Origin: Cyanodermella asteris
Taxonomy: Eukaryota > Ascomycota > Lecanoromycetes > Ostropales > Stictidaceae
Direction: 5' to 3'
NCBI GenBank assembly: GCA_900618795.1
Contig: UYJD01000021.1
Location: 34,129-98,128, forward strand
Length of the DNA: 64,000 nucleotides
The notes under the pieces are model-generated. The model worked only from the letters and a program-made list of their open reading frames with translations. It was not told where the DNA came from and ran no database searches. Below, one piece after another: positions 11,701-23,115 of the stretch. Each line of letters starts with the position of its first letter. Position 1 is the first letter of the stretch. The position numbers were made by a program, and so were the translations under genes.

Positions 11701-12095
11701 TGCTGAGCCTTCTTCGATTGCCCGATTCGCTAATTCGGCAGTATCATCTCGTATATTATGGATGGTTTGCTGAGGCGTGTCGCCGGCCGTACCTGGGACC
11801 TGTCAGCATGAGAAGAGGGCGTTCAGCGTATTTTCATACTGTTCAAAGAGTGGACTGCTCGATGGACGAAGGACCTGACCGGGGTCTGTTGGCTGAGCGG
11901 GCTGTAAGAGCCAGCAATCGAGATGGAAGCAGCCCTACTCCTCAGAGAAGCAGAGGCACGCGAGGGGCGAATATCAATGCTGTTCGAATCAGGACCGTAG
12001 CTTCCGGGTCCGGTTCTGCTGCTAGAGGAAACGCTATCGGCATCAGACGAGAAGGCGTGCTGGAGGAGGCCGGCTGATGCACGAGGAGAAGCCAT
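8721..12095 (-). CDS. SulP anion transporter with STAS and cyclic-nucleotide-binding domains
   Basis: Three exons: 12095..11840, 11792..9366, 9313..8721. Introns are 47 nt (GTATGA, branch TGCTGAC, end CCCAG) and 52 nt (GTACGT, branch TACTAAC, end CTCAG); phases 1 and 1 keep one frame of 1091 residues. Layout: Ser-rich disordered N-terminus, about ten membrane segments of the SulP/SLC26 transport domain (from about AVPAVILGLLLNVLDALSYG), a STAS domain (FLVLDLSKVGGVDFSAAEAF), then a linker and a cyclic-nucleotide-monophosphate fold in exon 3 (GDTLYEQEDTAEGFYLVQVG, CGELPFF and an Arg-Thr-Ser-Thr-Thr stretch). It resembles fungal proteins of the S. cerevisiae YGR125W/Vsb1 type, linked to vacuolar storage of basic amino acids, rather than plasma-membrane sulfate permeases. 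A vacuolar location is therefore inferred. Whether the terminal domain binds nucleotide is unknown. Confidence 0.92.
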
Positions 12096-13440
12096 GCCGA
12101 ACGGCTTCGCAGCGATGGCGACCGCTGGGTAACTCTCCGCAGATGCGGTCTGATCACCTCATAGTTTGTGAAGGGTGCGTCAGGCGTCAGGTAGGTCGAT
12201 GGGACAAGGGTCGAGGCACGTCGGTCCGGCCCACTGCGAGAAAATTCGCGCAGCGCATATACGAATTGCGAGAACAAGCAGGAAGTATGATTTGGGGTCA
12301 CGAAGCAACTCAGATATCCACCAGGAAAGACGAGGGACGGAGTTGAGGAGAGAGAATAGTAGTGACAGCGCTGGGAGTCCGAAGCTTGGTCGCCGGCTCA
12401 AGCTTGGATTATTAGAGCTGGATGGAAAACAATGTCGGCGGGCCAAAAGCCGTCATGCCTCCCCGCCATTCTGCGGGCGAACCATGCGAGCTGTTGTCAG
12501 TGGAGCCTCGAATTTTTTTTGGCGCAGAAGAGAACATTGCGACACGCAAGCAGAGTGGGCATGTTGATCAGTGCAGACGCAGTGTTCGAAGAGGAGCAAG
12601 AATTCATACTTATGAGCGCGCTAAACACGCTTATTCGAGCGATGTCTTCGTTGCACACCACCTGTCTGAGGTCATCTGCATGATGTCCAATCAAGGCGCT
12701 TTTCCCTCGCCACCGGTTACTTTCCCCTAGCCACGTGTGGCCATAACGCTCAGTCTCCGAAATCCGAACTTAGCCACATACCTCGGTGACTTGATTGAGG
12801 CCAGAGATTCCACAAGCAATCGTTGCACCGGTTCTACTTGTCACGCAGACTCAAATTGCGAGTCGGTTTTGGTTCGAGCTTTATTTACTAGGGCTCATCT
12901 CTCAACCTTCAATGCCGATGCTAGGACCGTTTTGTGGTGTGCCGAAGGCCAACGCTTACTTTTCGAGGCCGAATGGGCAATGAATGACCTTGGACTTCGA
13001 AGCTGACAGTCATGTCTGAGAACACTTGAGACTATGCAGACTCGACGCAGAGTAATTCAAATAACCTTTCGAACATTCGTTGGGAGGTGATGGTCAAAAC
13101 GTCTCGACCAAATTGTATGCATCAGGATACCAAGTGCAAGGCCATTTCGAACTGGACTGACGGAAACGACTTTTCATCAACAGCATGGAATATCTCAGTT
13201 CCACTCAACGCGAGCGTCGAACACCTTTCAGGCTTCAAAGGCGCAGAACGGCACATGTGTTTTCACACCAAGGATAGATGTATATATGTACGGCGATGTA
13301 CAGGGCGAACTCAAATGCGGGCCGAATGTGAGGTTTGTTGCTCGAGAGTGAACAATGACTGTGTCGTGTCTTGTCTTACCAAACATATTTCGAAGCCTAA
13401 CAACCTTTCAATTTGTGCGCACATAGCATGCAAAGTGTGT
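12096..13440. other. Intergenic region, transporter promoter
   Basis: 1.35 kb between two minus-strand genes. It should contain the 5' region of the SulP gene and the 3' UTR of the zinc-cluster regulator. A CCACGTGTGG E-box lies at 12731-12740. No supported gene. Confidence 0.4.
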
Positions 13441-16260
13441 CTAGTCTTCCCGCTGCAGCCGACGCTTCGTACGTGACGTGGCATAATCAGCGTCTAGTTG
13501 ATTCTGTGAGGCGGACGGCCGCCGGGCAGGCTGCGGCATCTGACCCGAAACGGATCGTACCGACGCTTGAGGCTCCCCTTGCATACGCGGGTAGGGATCA
13601 GAGAAACGATCTGGACCTCCCACCGAAATATTCTCTTGCACCCCCGCGAGCGGATCTGTTGCCTGCGTTTGCATTGACTGAGGGTCGTACAGGTTCTCCA
13701 CAGAGGTAGCCAGAGATGTGGGGAACAACAGGTAATCACCCGTATCTGCTGTGTATCCGCCACCTGCAGTTCTCATTGGAAACCCGTCGGGAGGTCCGTA
13801 GTTGCTGAAAATGTAACCATAGACAGGATCCGGGTACATGCCGAAAGCGTCGGAGGAATACCTCGTATCAGTGATGGGGTAGTTGATCATCTCAAATTGT
13901 GGGTCATCGATAGTCGGTGCCTGGCCGCCGGCTTGATATGACGATGGATACTGCGCAGTATTACTGCTGACACGGTTCTGGGACTCCGAGGGTCTTGTTC
14001 CGGCTTGCTTTTCTGACGGCAGCGGTACATCAGACACATCGAAATGTAGCCGCTGGCCGATACGAAGAAACGTGGTAGCAGCGAGTTTCCATGCTCTTTC
14101 AGCCCCCTCATTTGGTTCTTGCGAAAGGACATGCAGCCATGTCAGACCCCGTTTAGCTTCTCGAATCAAGGTTGGCATCTTTTCTTTCCCAACATGACGA
14201 CCTTCGTAGAACAAGGCGATGGTCAGCACTGTTACGGCGGATAGGACGTGATGTATCATCGGTCTCCATGGCTCAGCTAGTGAGTCAGTGGTTAGACGCA
14301 AGTCTGCGGGCAATAAATTTATGATGTTCGTCGCCGACTCGATGCAGATCGTAGCACTGCTACAGTACAACTCCTGGCTGGCTTTGGACTCCGAGACGGC
14401 TTTCTCTGGGAGCTCACAGAGGCAAGGTCGATTTGTGAGTATCCTGGCGCTGTAGAAGAGAAGGGCGAGGTGGTTCCGATTTGCTTGCCACTGAGTGCTC
14501 TGTACTGTCTTGAAATCAAGAGCAGTGGGAACTTCCGAGTGCCATTGGTCAAGCCTTTGGTTGTATACATCAATGCCGGCTTGTACCTGAGACCACAGTA
14601 TGTGAACTGTGGCTGGCAGATACAGAGCTTCGAGCACCTTGTGGACGATATGGTATAACCTAGTGCGGAAGACGAAGTAGAGAGAATCGGAAAGCTCAAC
14701 GTCGCGTAAAGGTTCGGCCCGGCTCCCACTTATCGGCTCAAGGGTTATGGCAGGAGCGTCGGTGGAGATGTCTGGGGGCATGTGCGCAGAGGTCACCATG
14801 CGGCCGTCTCGGTATGATTTATGACCAAAGCGTGCCATGTTGACACTGGAACTGCTGGCGCTAAAAGGGTCGTAGGCCTTCTCATCATAAGGTACCGGAA
14901 GAGGGGTGCTGAAACCCCGATATTGTATTGAAGGGGGACGACCGGTCATGATCGAGAGCATGATTTCTAGTCCATATACAGCCCACCATAAGCGGTAGCG
15001 AGCCTCCTTCGAAGATTCGGTCAACTCGTCACTCTTGATCTCGACCTGTAGTCCCAGTGCGACACAGGACCTGACTGCGTGACCGCAAAGGAACCAGGCT
15101 TTGTTCAGATGGTTTGTTATCGCTAGGTAATAAGATGCCAGCGCATAGATCTGGATCTGTTGGAGGTCTGGTACGTGAAGCATGTGAGAATTTGTCAGAC
15201 CCAGGTGAGCAGCTCTGGCAAAGAAAATCTCATGCTTATTCTCGCGGGCAATGTTGTTTTCCGTAAAGTTGAGATATCTGCAACCGATCGCAAAGACGAG
15301 GTTCATGATAGCTCGCCAACGATGGTTGGGCTTGGACGATGTCTCAAAATTGCCGTTGTAAGCAAGGTTGAGCTGTTTCTCAAAGTTCAGCTTTGGAAGG
15401 ATGGGATGCGAGGGATAAACAGACTTGAAGAATGCATCCTTGAGAGTTTGCGCCGTCTGAGGTGCCGGGACTTCGTACAGCTTTAGACTGGGATCGTCGA
15501 GCGCGGGTAAGGGGGTGTGATTGACTTGGTAGGTCATTGAAGAAACGCGAGGATCTGCTCGTTGAACACGCTCAGGAGACTGAGGCTGTTCCAGGTTGGC
15601 CGCGACGTCGTTTTCTCTTTTGTTCAAGTCCCTTTGCCAGTCCATTTCCGATGCTTTGCCATGATATCCAGCTGCTTGGGTCTCGGCATCTCGTGTAACG
15701 TCTTCCAACACGGAATCAACATCGTCAATCGACCCATCGCTTGCTGATCTTGCGTGCTCTCCAGCAATCGGCTCTCGGCTTTCCCGGACTAGCCCGCGAC
15801 TCGAAGCTCTCAGCGACTCATCCTCAGCATCAGAGGCGCTCAGCCTTGCTCTTTGAAAGCGTGACCAGACTGAAGGCTCAATGGTGGGGGCAGATTCTGT
15901 AAACAGGGCTTCGTAAAAAGCAATCTTGTGTTCCATCTCCTCTTGATTCCTTTTTGCGCGATCTCGTTTGCCATCGGCATAGACGCATGTAATGTTGAAT
16001 TGCCTGCAATGCTTGCAGGTGGGCCTCTCCCCGCTGCACTTCGTCTTGCGTGTCCTGCATGGTTCGCACGCATGGTTCGTCCGATCAATCTTGAATGCTT
16101 CGCGGGGTTGTGTTTCGCTTCCGACGCGGTCTTCAGAATGAAGCCGTGGGATTGCGATCTTGGAAGACACAGGCGTTGCTGTCGAAGGCGAGGAAGTGCT
16201 TTGCGTATCGTAAGTGCTGGGCGAAATTTCGGTGCCTTTGTGTCTTTGGTGGTCAGTCAT
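13441..16260 (-). CDS. Zn2Cys6 transcription factor with fungal-specific middle homology domain
   Basis: Single continuous frame of 939 residues. The zinc cluster lies at residues 65-92 with the spacing CX2CX6CX6CX2CX6C, followed by a basic linker (ADGKRDRAKRNQEE) and a short coiled-coil-like stretch (EEMEHKIAFYEALF) that would support dimerisation. The fungal-specific transcription factor domain spans about 265-560, starting with DAFFKSVYPSHPILPKLNF and including YLAITNHLNKAWFLCGHAVR and EARYRLWWAVYGLEIMLS. The tail is Gln/Pro/Ser-rich and disordered, probably activating. A nuclear, DNA-binding regulator of the Gal4 class. The target pathway cannot be told: flanking genes do not form a cluster, and I recognise no named orthologue. 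No intron is needed, which is less common for this family but acceptable. Confidence 0.93.
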   Translation of the reverse strand: MTDHQRHKGTEISPSTYDTQSTSSPSTATPVSSKIAIPRLHSEDRVGSETQPREAFKIDRTNHACEPCRTRKTKCSGERPTCKHCRQFNITCVYADGKRDRAKRNQEEMEHKIAFYEALFTESAPTIEPSVWSRFQRARLSASDAEDESLRASSRGLVRESREPIAGEHARSASDGSIDDVDSVLEDVTRDAETQAAGYHGKASEMDWQRDLNKRENDVAANLEQPQSPERVQRADPRVSSMTYQVNHTPLPALDDPSLKLYEVPAPQTAQTLKDAFFKSVYPSHPILPKLNFEKQLNLAYNGNFETSSKPNHRWRAIMNLVFAIGCRYLNFTENNIARENKHEIFFARAAHLGLTNSHMLHVPDLQQIQIYALASYYLAITNHLNKAWFLCGHAVRSCVALGLQVEIKSDELTESSKEARYRLWWAVYGLEIMLSIMTGRPPSIQYRGFSTPLPVPYDEKAYDPFSASSSSVNMARFGHKSYRDGRMVTSAHMPPDISTDAPAITLEPISGSRAEPLRDVELSDSLYFVFRTRLYHIVHKVLEALYLPATVHILWSQVQAGIDVYNQRLDQWHSEVPTALDFKTVQSTQWQANRNHLALLFYSARILTNRPCLCELPEKAVSESKASQELYCSSATICIESATNIINLLPADLRLTTDSLAEPWRPMIHHVLSAVTVLTIALFYEGRHVGKEKMPTLIREAKRGLTWLHVLSQEPNEGAERAWKLAATTFLRIGQRLHFDVSDVPLPSEKQAGTRPSESQNRVSSNTAQYPSSYQAGGQAPTIDDPQFEMINYPITDTRYSSDAFGMYPDPVYGYIFSNYGPPDGFPMRTAGGGYTADTGDYLLFPTSLATSVENLYDPQSMQTQATDPLAGVQENISVGGPDRFSDPYPRMQGEPQASVRSVSGQMPQPARRPSASQNQLDADYATSRTKRRLQRED

Positions 16261-19200
16261 GGTGAAAGCCCACAGAAGTCGTAGAGACTGGGGTCGGTAG
16301 TGGGCCGGCTCGGGAGCGCGACTCGCCCTAGTGCCCTCGCTTCGCCAGTGTCTGCTGATTAGCTTGAATTGGAGTCAGACTTGACCCTACGGACCCGAGC
16401 TCCGCATCATCTGGCCAGGAAATATCAGTAATGAGGGGCTAGAAGGTGGCATGAAGTGCCACAATGACCAAAAACTAGCCATCAATGATCCCCAAGGAGT
16501 GTCAGCATGGATTTGAGCAGCAATGGCGTCGTTTGGACTAAGTAGATCTGTGACGTTGCCTGGACGCTCAGCTCAACGGGGTTTGGCTTGGTCAAACGCG
16601 GATGATCCTGGCTTATGGCGTGCAAGTGCCGGGACGTACGTGTCGTTCAGATCCGGTATTGATGGGTACCTCTGGGGAAAACGGCAACCTGCTTCAGGGA
16701 CCAGGGCTCGTCTTGTTACGTATAAGAGCCAGAACGCTCGAAGCCATCTATCCTGTCTCGAACTGTTGTCGGATTGATCTAGATGGCTTACGAGCCCAGG
16801 ATTCGAATCAAGAGGTGTCTCATCGATGATGGTCGCCTTTTTCACAGAGCACCACCCGGAACGGAAGCTAACATGGGCGCCGGAGGCTCCCTTCGAATCG
16901 CTTTGATTGGGCGACGGAGGCATGCCCGTCGGTCGCGAACATTGTCTTGAATAACAAGTGCTCGAAAACAAATAGCTGAAGCAAGAAAAGGCACTATGGT
17001 TGGGGGATGTAGTCTGACATGAAGAGCACGCTGAATGCCCTGGCCATTGCTGCTTGTTGAGCATGCCTAAGTTCCTATCGAGGTACTCAGCAGTCAACCG
17101 GTGGCATCGCGATGAAGTCGAAAGTTGTGTGCGATTTCTGGGGTACATGCCGTAGAGCGACGAATGGGCGGCCATTCGCTTCGGAGGTTGTCCGGTGGCG
17201 TGAGCCGCTCACGGACCCGCGCTGCCAGCACAGACAGGTCATAGAGAGAGGGCATTGATGGGCAGATTACCAACGGATCTGCTTAGGTCATCGTGGTTGT
17301 TGAACTTGCCTAACAACCAGTGAAAGGCAGTAAGTAATTGAGGACTTGGCTGAGCTCGAAATTCGCGCGATGATGCCACTCATGCAAGAGCAGAACGGAA
17401 TACTTGATCCTGAAGAGTGCGAGCACCAGGCTAAATGCACGCGACCTTCACGATAGCATCAGTATCGCACTGTCGACTTTTCGACGCTACCACGAAGTCT
17501 CTCAGCCCTGCCCGAAACCTCATCGTGACGTCGATCAACGTGGGTGAGCAAAAAGTGCGGCGCGCGTGCGGACAAGAATACCTCTGGATGTTCCTATCAA
17601 CGGCTCAATTATAGAGTCGGGACGAAGCCTTAGAGAAACTGTTAGTCTGAGGTTGTCTAGGCATCCACAATAGTAACCATCAGGGCAGATATATAGAGTA
17701 GAAGCTCAAGTACTTGCGCAGCGACTTTTGCTCAATCTGACTGCCTTGCAAGTCAGATCGGAACACAAACATGTCTCCAACCCACGGGACACGGTAGTGC
17801 CAGTTCGCGATCCGACATGATCATGGACAGGGCGAGTCGCTGATCGTCCGCACTCAGCTCAGTCGCGTAGAGCAGTATCGGCGCAACTTCCCAATCTGAA
17901 GCCTCGACCAAACAACGGCAGCGCAAAGTAATCAAAATAACGAGCCCACCAAACAGCCGGAGAACTGCTTTCGCAAGCATTCGTCAGGAGCCTCAGGACA
18001 AGTCAAGCTGCTCAGCGAGGCAAGGACCTCGAGATGCCAGGTCGTCCAGCGGGATCCAGGAACCATCGACCAGAAACATATGCGACGGCCTGTAATTGGC
18101 CCGAGCGACAGAAACGTAGAGTGTCCATGAGAAGCATCCCGTTCAATCCTGCGACCAAGGCTGGTGAGAGTGACAGGTCGGGCTGCAATTGGCTGCGCAA
18201 GGGAACATGCGGACCATGTGGCTTCGAATTGCAGGGTGCAGCGTGTGCAACGTGTTGCCTTTTGGTCGATCCGCACAACCGCAGTTTCCACCACCACATG
18301 AAGCACTGCACCGCATGGGACCGGATTGTACATACCCTTGGACCCCGGCACGATCGGAATCTCTTCGTCGTTTGCCCATCAACCCAGATGGGCTCGGGGT
18401 GGAAGGGTCGAGTTTGGCATGGATGATGAGATGATCGTCGGTTTCACCCGTGTCAGCCTCGTGAACACCAAACACGCATCACGAGCCGTAGGACTTCCCG
18501 AACTCGTGGCCACGACTTCATCTTGACTATGGCACCGACGTCTTCGTTTCCATATCGACTGCCCGGCCGCTACATCCTGGCTTCCGCCCTGGTGTAACCT
18601 TGGAGGCACAGCTATGTTCATCAACCAATCATTCCTCATATACAGCATCTTCCTCGATTGTGGCTTCTGAAGATGCATCGTTGACAAATTCAAGCCGCAC
18701 TTCGCCTCGTAGTACTTTAGATGACGACACCGGCAAGCCATTTCTTCATCCAGCCCGCTTCGTCTGCAACTATGATGATGCTGACTCGCAGGCTCGTCCT
18801 TCTCCGTTGTAGCATCGCCCCGTTTGGACCGTTTCGGTTGTGCTGGATGCTCACTTGCTGCTTACCTGCCGCGTGCGATAGCGCACTGCCGTGGTTCACG
18901 TGGATCCACCGTCTTGCCTAGACGGCGCGAAACCATCCCTCGTGAAGCAACTTCCCTATGGGGCATTGCTAGCTTGTGCAGATGTGCTTTGAGCCAACGA
19001 GTTGCTGGCAAGTATCAGGAACTCGGGGCGGAGCAAAGCCTGGCAATCCATGGCAAGCGCTAGATCCGTTTTCCCCGATCATCCATGATGCAAATGCCTA
19101 ACAAATTCGAGGACTTGTCGGATTGGCGCGGCACTAGCGTCGAGTTTCGAATCTGCGGGCGTCATCTCGTGCGTGTGGGAGTCGGCCAGTCAGAACCTCT

Positions 19201-19742
19201 CCGACGCATGCTCCCAAAGCTGCTGCATGTAGCTAGCAGCCTTCGACCCTTGGAGGGCTGCTGACTGGCACGGACCCACTCCAAGAGGCTAGCATTCCAC
19301 TTCGGCGCGACATCACGAATCACAGTTTCCAAGCTGGGGCAGAATCCGCATAAGAGTTATTTCTCCGTCATTCAGTTGTTGTATTATCACACTGAATGTG
19401 AGCTATCGAATTGAACCAGGCCTTTCTTCAAGAACATTGCCCATGTTATCCCTTGCACGTCGCCAACTGGCGCTGCCCCAGTAATATTGAAATAAACCCC
19501 AAGAATGCTTTTAACGCAGTATTTGACCATGCAGAACGCTCAGAATGCTCAGACAAAATAATTCACGCCCGCTTCGAAATCAGACTCCTTTGAGAAATAC
19601 ACCGCTGTCGCACTCAATGACTGCCAAAGTATTGTTACATCTGGTATCCAGGCGGCTCTGCCCGTCCAGTAGTACACGTAGTATCACATGAATCATTGTA
19701 TCCATGAGCGTAGGCCGCCAACACGCTCGCGAGATACCGTTA
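16261..19742. other. Gene-poor region (3.5 kb)
   Basis: Contains the promoter of the zinc-cluster gene (right of 16260). Frames such as the minus-strand 16573-17175 (200 codons) and several around 18000-18800 have no domain or repeat that I recognise and no convincing splice partners. No transposon terminal repeats or tRNA seen. Confidence 0.35.
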
Positions 19743-20381
19743 TCAAGGGTTCGAGTGTGGGCTTAAGCTGCGAGGCGTGCTGTTGTAGCCTTTGCGCCCG
19801 AAAGCACCGCAGCTGTGGTCTCGAGGTCGGAGTGGCGAGGGATCAGAAGCGACCTCGACCGGCGAGAAAGGTTGATAATCGGGAGTGACATTGTAACCCT
19901 TGCGTCCGCCATACCCGCCATGAAGAGAGGGGACGGGGCTCGGAGGAAGGGGAACAAGGTGCTCTGAAGGATGAGGCGGCGCCAACCCATTCTCATAATG
20001 GTGGTGGTGATGGTGATGGTGATGGTCACTACCATGGCCATGGGAGTGAGCGCTGTGCGCTGGCGAGGCATCTCTAGGGGGAGTGGGTATGGAGTTGTAT
20101 CCTTTGCGGCCCGTGAGCCTGTAACGGTCGTGGGGTTGGTGGGCATGCTTGTGGTCGTGGGACTCGGGGAGTGGGTTCCAGTCGACGTCCATGTTGTTTA
20201 TGCCCAAGCCCTGAGGGAGCATTGCCGGCGATGCAGATGGCGACGGCGTAGCCGAAGGCGCGTTACTGGGTCGCAGACCAGGAGTCGATGCCCGTCGTTC
20301 ATGAGAGTGAGAGTGATGGCTGTGAGGCGCAGGGGAGGGAGAGCGAGAGCGAGAGCGAGCGGAGTTCGGATCGAGAGACAT
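19743..20381 (-). CDS. His-rich disordered protein with three GRKGYN repeats
   Basis: Single exon, 212 residues. No known domain. The N-terminus is Arg/Ser/Pro-rich (SARSRSRSPSPAP), there are His-containing stretches (HSHHSHSHE; HDHKHAHQPH) and an unbroken run of nine His at 120-128. A motif GRKGYN-x-x-P occurs three times at residues 91-99 (SIP), 159-167 (VTP) and 195-203 (STP), each with Arg-Lys-Gly-Tyr-Asn invariant. Between them are proline-rich spacers. There is one cysteine (191) and no signal peptide or membrane segment, so a cytosolic or nuclear protein is likely. The repeated basic-Gly-Tyr-Asn motif may be a docking or modification site and the His tracts may bind metal; both are inference. 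The start is supported by a TATA box 53 bases upstream. Family unknown to me. Confidence 0.75.
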   Translation of the reverse strand: MSLDPNSARSRSRSPSPAPHSHHSHSHERRASTPGLRPSNAPSATPSPSASPAMLPQGLGINNMDVDWNPLPESHDHKHAHQPHDRYRLTGRKGYNSIPTPPRDASPAHSAHSHGHGSDHHHHHHHHHYENGLAPPHPSEHLVPLPPSPVPSLHGGYGGRKGYNVTPDYQPFSPVEVASDPSPLRPRDHSCGAFGRKGYNSTPRSLSPHSNP

Positions 20382-20432
20382 TGTGATGGAAGTAGTAGTG
20401 AGTGGTAGTGGGAATACAGGAGTAGGAATGGG

Positions 20433-20440
20433 TTATATAA
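20433..20440 (-). promoter_or_regulatory. TATA box of the GRKGYN-repeat gene
   Basis: TTATATAA (self-complementary), 53 bases upstream of the ATG at 20381. Confidence 0.5.
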
Positions 20441-23115
20441 CAGATGAGAACAGGTAGTCTTATTCTTGCACACGACGCGTGTGTGAGGAAAGTCAATGTC
20501 TAGGTAGGTGGGAGTTTGGTCTTGGAAAATGGTCGGATGACTGGGTAAGACGAGGAGATTGGATGCGGCGGAGACTGATAATGAGGAGCAAGAGCAGAGA
20601 GTGGCCGGACGGCGTAGAGGCTTATATGAAAGGTGACATGGTACACGAGAAGGCCAGAGTGAGGGAGTGACAGAGTGAAGGCAGGGCAGGGCTGGCGCAG
20701 CGCGACGGCAGCGGACCGGCAGTGGAGCTGGGTGACGGTGACCGCAGACCCGGTCGAAGTTTGCGCAAAGATAGATAGGTAGGTGACGGCCCACAGACCA
20801 GCCGCGAGAGGGAATTTGGTCGTTGACAGCTGCGCCAGGCTGTTCAAGGGCGAGGATGTGAGATGAGGTGAGATGGAGTCAGAAGCAGAGGGTGAGACTG
20901 CGAGCGTGCAGATGCTGGCCGATGGTAGAGCGATGATGAGGCTCTCGGCGGAAAAGCAGTGGCTCTGCAACGCAGACGAGAAGCGCCGTACGCTGCTTCC
21001 ATTGGCCCGCGTTCGGTGTGACTGGTGAGCATGAGCAGACGATCGCTTCTGCTGGCGGCGTGGACTGCACGCGATGAGTGTTTGACGTTGGAGATGCGAG
21101 CGGGAACAGCCAACGAGAGGCCAGAAGTGGGCGCTTGCGCGATGACGCAGACCTGGCGACGGATGAAACGTTGTCGCACCAGGGTATTATTATCCTCGGA
21201 TGATTATTATTCTTGTGTATCACTAACTCGATGTTTCTGGCAGCACGTCAGCCGTGTGTCTGCCGCTGCTCCTGGTCATCGCTGCTCTTCAGTGTTCCCA
21301 GACGTGTAGGATTCGTAAGGCGTGGCGGACAGCCGGCGTCACAGCAGCCATTTCAGAGGTGCTTCTGTTACCTGTCCTCGCACTTAAGAGGCAGTTTCGC
21401 AAGTCACAGTCGAATAGCTTGAAGGGACTTGCGTGACAACTTCCGCCCTAGGACGAATCGAGGGGTGTGTCGTGTGTGGGGGTGGGTGAGAGTGAAGTGA
21501 AGGAAGTGGTAACTGGTGCGGCCAAAAATAGCGCTCAGATCCGGACAACGGTGGCCGAAGCCGCCAAACCCTAAAGCCGCCGGGCTGCAGGTGTGGGATA
21601 TCTGCCGGCTGTCCACCATTATTGCTTCCAGCTCCAGCTGCACTCCGCCCTACACCATCATCGACACCTGCCTCTAGCCGGGCTTCCTTATCTCTTCACT
21701 ATCCCTGCCACCATGCGACGGCCATGTTCTATTTCGCGTGCGCTGACCATACCGCCAGCTGACTTATTCCTGTTCCTACCCTGACCCGAGATGCACAACC
21801 TGTGCCGTCCTGTTGCCCGACACCCCCTGCTCCTGGCTCAGCACGTGGTGACGGCTTCCTGAATCCGTCGTAATCCTTGAGTAGTTCTCGCTCAAGTCAG
21901 CTTTCAACAGCTGGGCTTATCCAACTGTCGCACTACGGCGAGCGTGCGAAGCCGTTGTGCTAGGTGTTCTCAATATAGGTAGCTATATCGAGAGCGCGCA
22001 CCGAGAAATGCCTTTGACTGCCACCAGGGCAGTGGCAAGGGCAAAGCATGAGACCACTCCTTCTCTCTCCATGCGACTTATTCGGGCTTGCAGCTCACCC
22101 TTCGACAAATAAGTATCTCATATAATTGCTGTTCGGCGTCGCGCACTGACCTCCCCGTGAGCCTCATCCTCTCTGTGACGATCCGACACCAGCCTCATGC
22201 CGACCCTGAAGGCCTTTCACGGTATGCTCTGCACAGCGCCGATACATCCTGCGAACAAATTGAGGCGACGTCGTAGTTGCCACCGTGTACTGAGTTACTG
22301 ACTCACCGTTGACTGTCCAGTCAGCTGAGATGCCAGGGTGCGATGGTTCTACGGGAGTACAACGAATCTCGCATGGACGGTGGGTTATTCCGGCACTGTG
22401 GTCCTCACTGCTGCCACATGTGTTTCATGGCTTCTATCTTCTGGCAGCCTTGAAGCTGGCGCACCAGGGCCGGCACTCGTCTCAGCATGCCTCTAAGCAC
22501 CGTCCTTCAGCATCCTTCCGCCAGCGACCCAGCCCGAGGACATCTCACCCTCATCTCTTACCAGTAGCCGTAATCCGTTCGAAACACGAAATCTGCCACG
22601 ACCCATCATCACTGCTGTCCGTCGGACACGGTGAAAACGCACAACAGACCACGCATGCGTTTTCGAGAAAATGTCTTATTGTACCAGGAGAGTGTCTCTG
22701 CCAATCAATTGTCGGCTGATTCGGCGGCCTCGCCGGCCACAAAGACATCATGTCCCTCGTATAGAGCATCTTCGACTGATACCTGGCTTCCAGATCGGCT
22801 GACACAGCCTTGCGCAAGAGCTTTGGTTATGCGCTGGTATCGGGTCTCGGTCTAGGTGTGACGACCCATACAGACGCGGCGCGTAGGTGGCCCGGGCCGC
22901 CCATGCAGAGCCACAGAATCCGCAACCTCAAAACGCTTGGAGGCCGGCTATCAAGCAGCTAACGTGAGTACCATGACTGCCCGTGGGCTGCCAAAATTGC
23001 TATTGCACTGTTCATGGTTCGGAGAATGCGCGGATTGCAATTCGTGTGGCCATAAACCAGAGAATCCTTTCGCACCCTCGTGACTGCCCGTTGGGGACTG
23101 TGTTCACAGCTGGTA
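20441..23115. other. Intergenic region (2.7 kb), no gene seen
   Basis: Upstream of the GRKGYN gene and downstream of MAK16. TAGGTAGGT-type motifs occur at 20501-20509 and 20775-20784. Frames at 20500-20970, 22309-22719 and 22551-22817 have no recognisable features. The stretch next to 23116 should hold the MAK16 3' UTR. Confidence 0.35.

Noticed and set aside
16795-16812. ATTCGAATC-like B-box suggesting a tRNA
   Set aside because: No matching A box or cloverleaf arms around it.
16573-17175. 200-codon minus-strand frame upstream of the zinc-cluster gene
   Set aside because: No domain, signal peptide or splice partner; codon use not clearly fungal-coding beyond the first few codons. Transcript data could revive it.
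19743-20381. GRKGYN repeats as a RiPP precursor with multiple core peptides
   Set aside because: No signal peptide, no regular Kex2-bounded repeat spacing and no UstYa-like or peptidase partner nearby.
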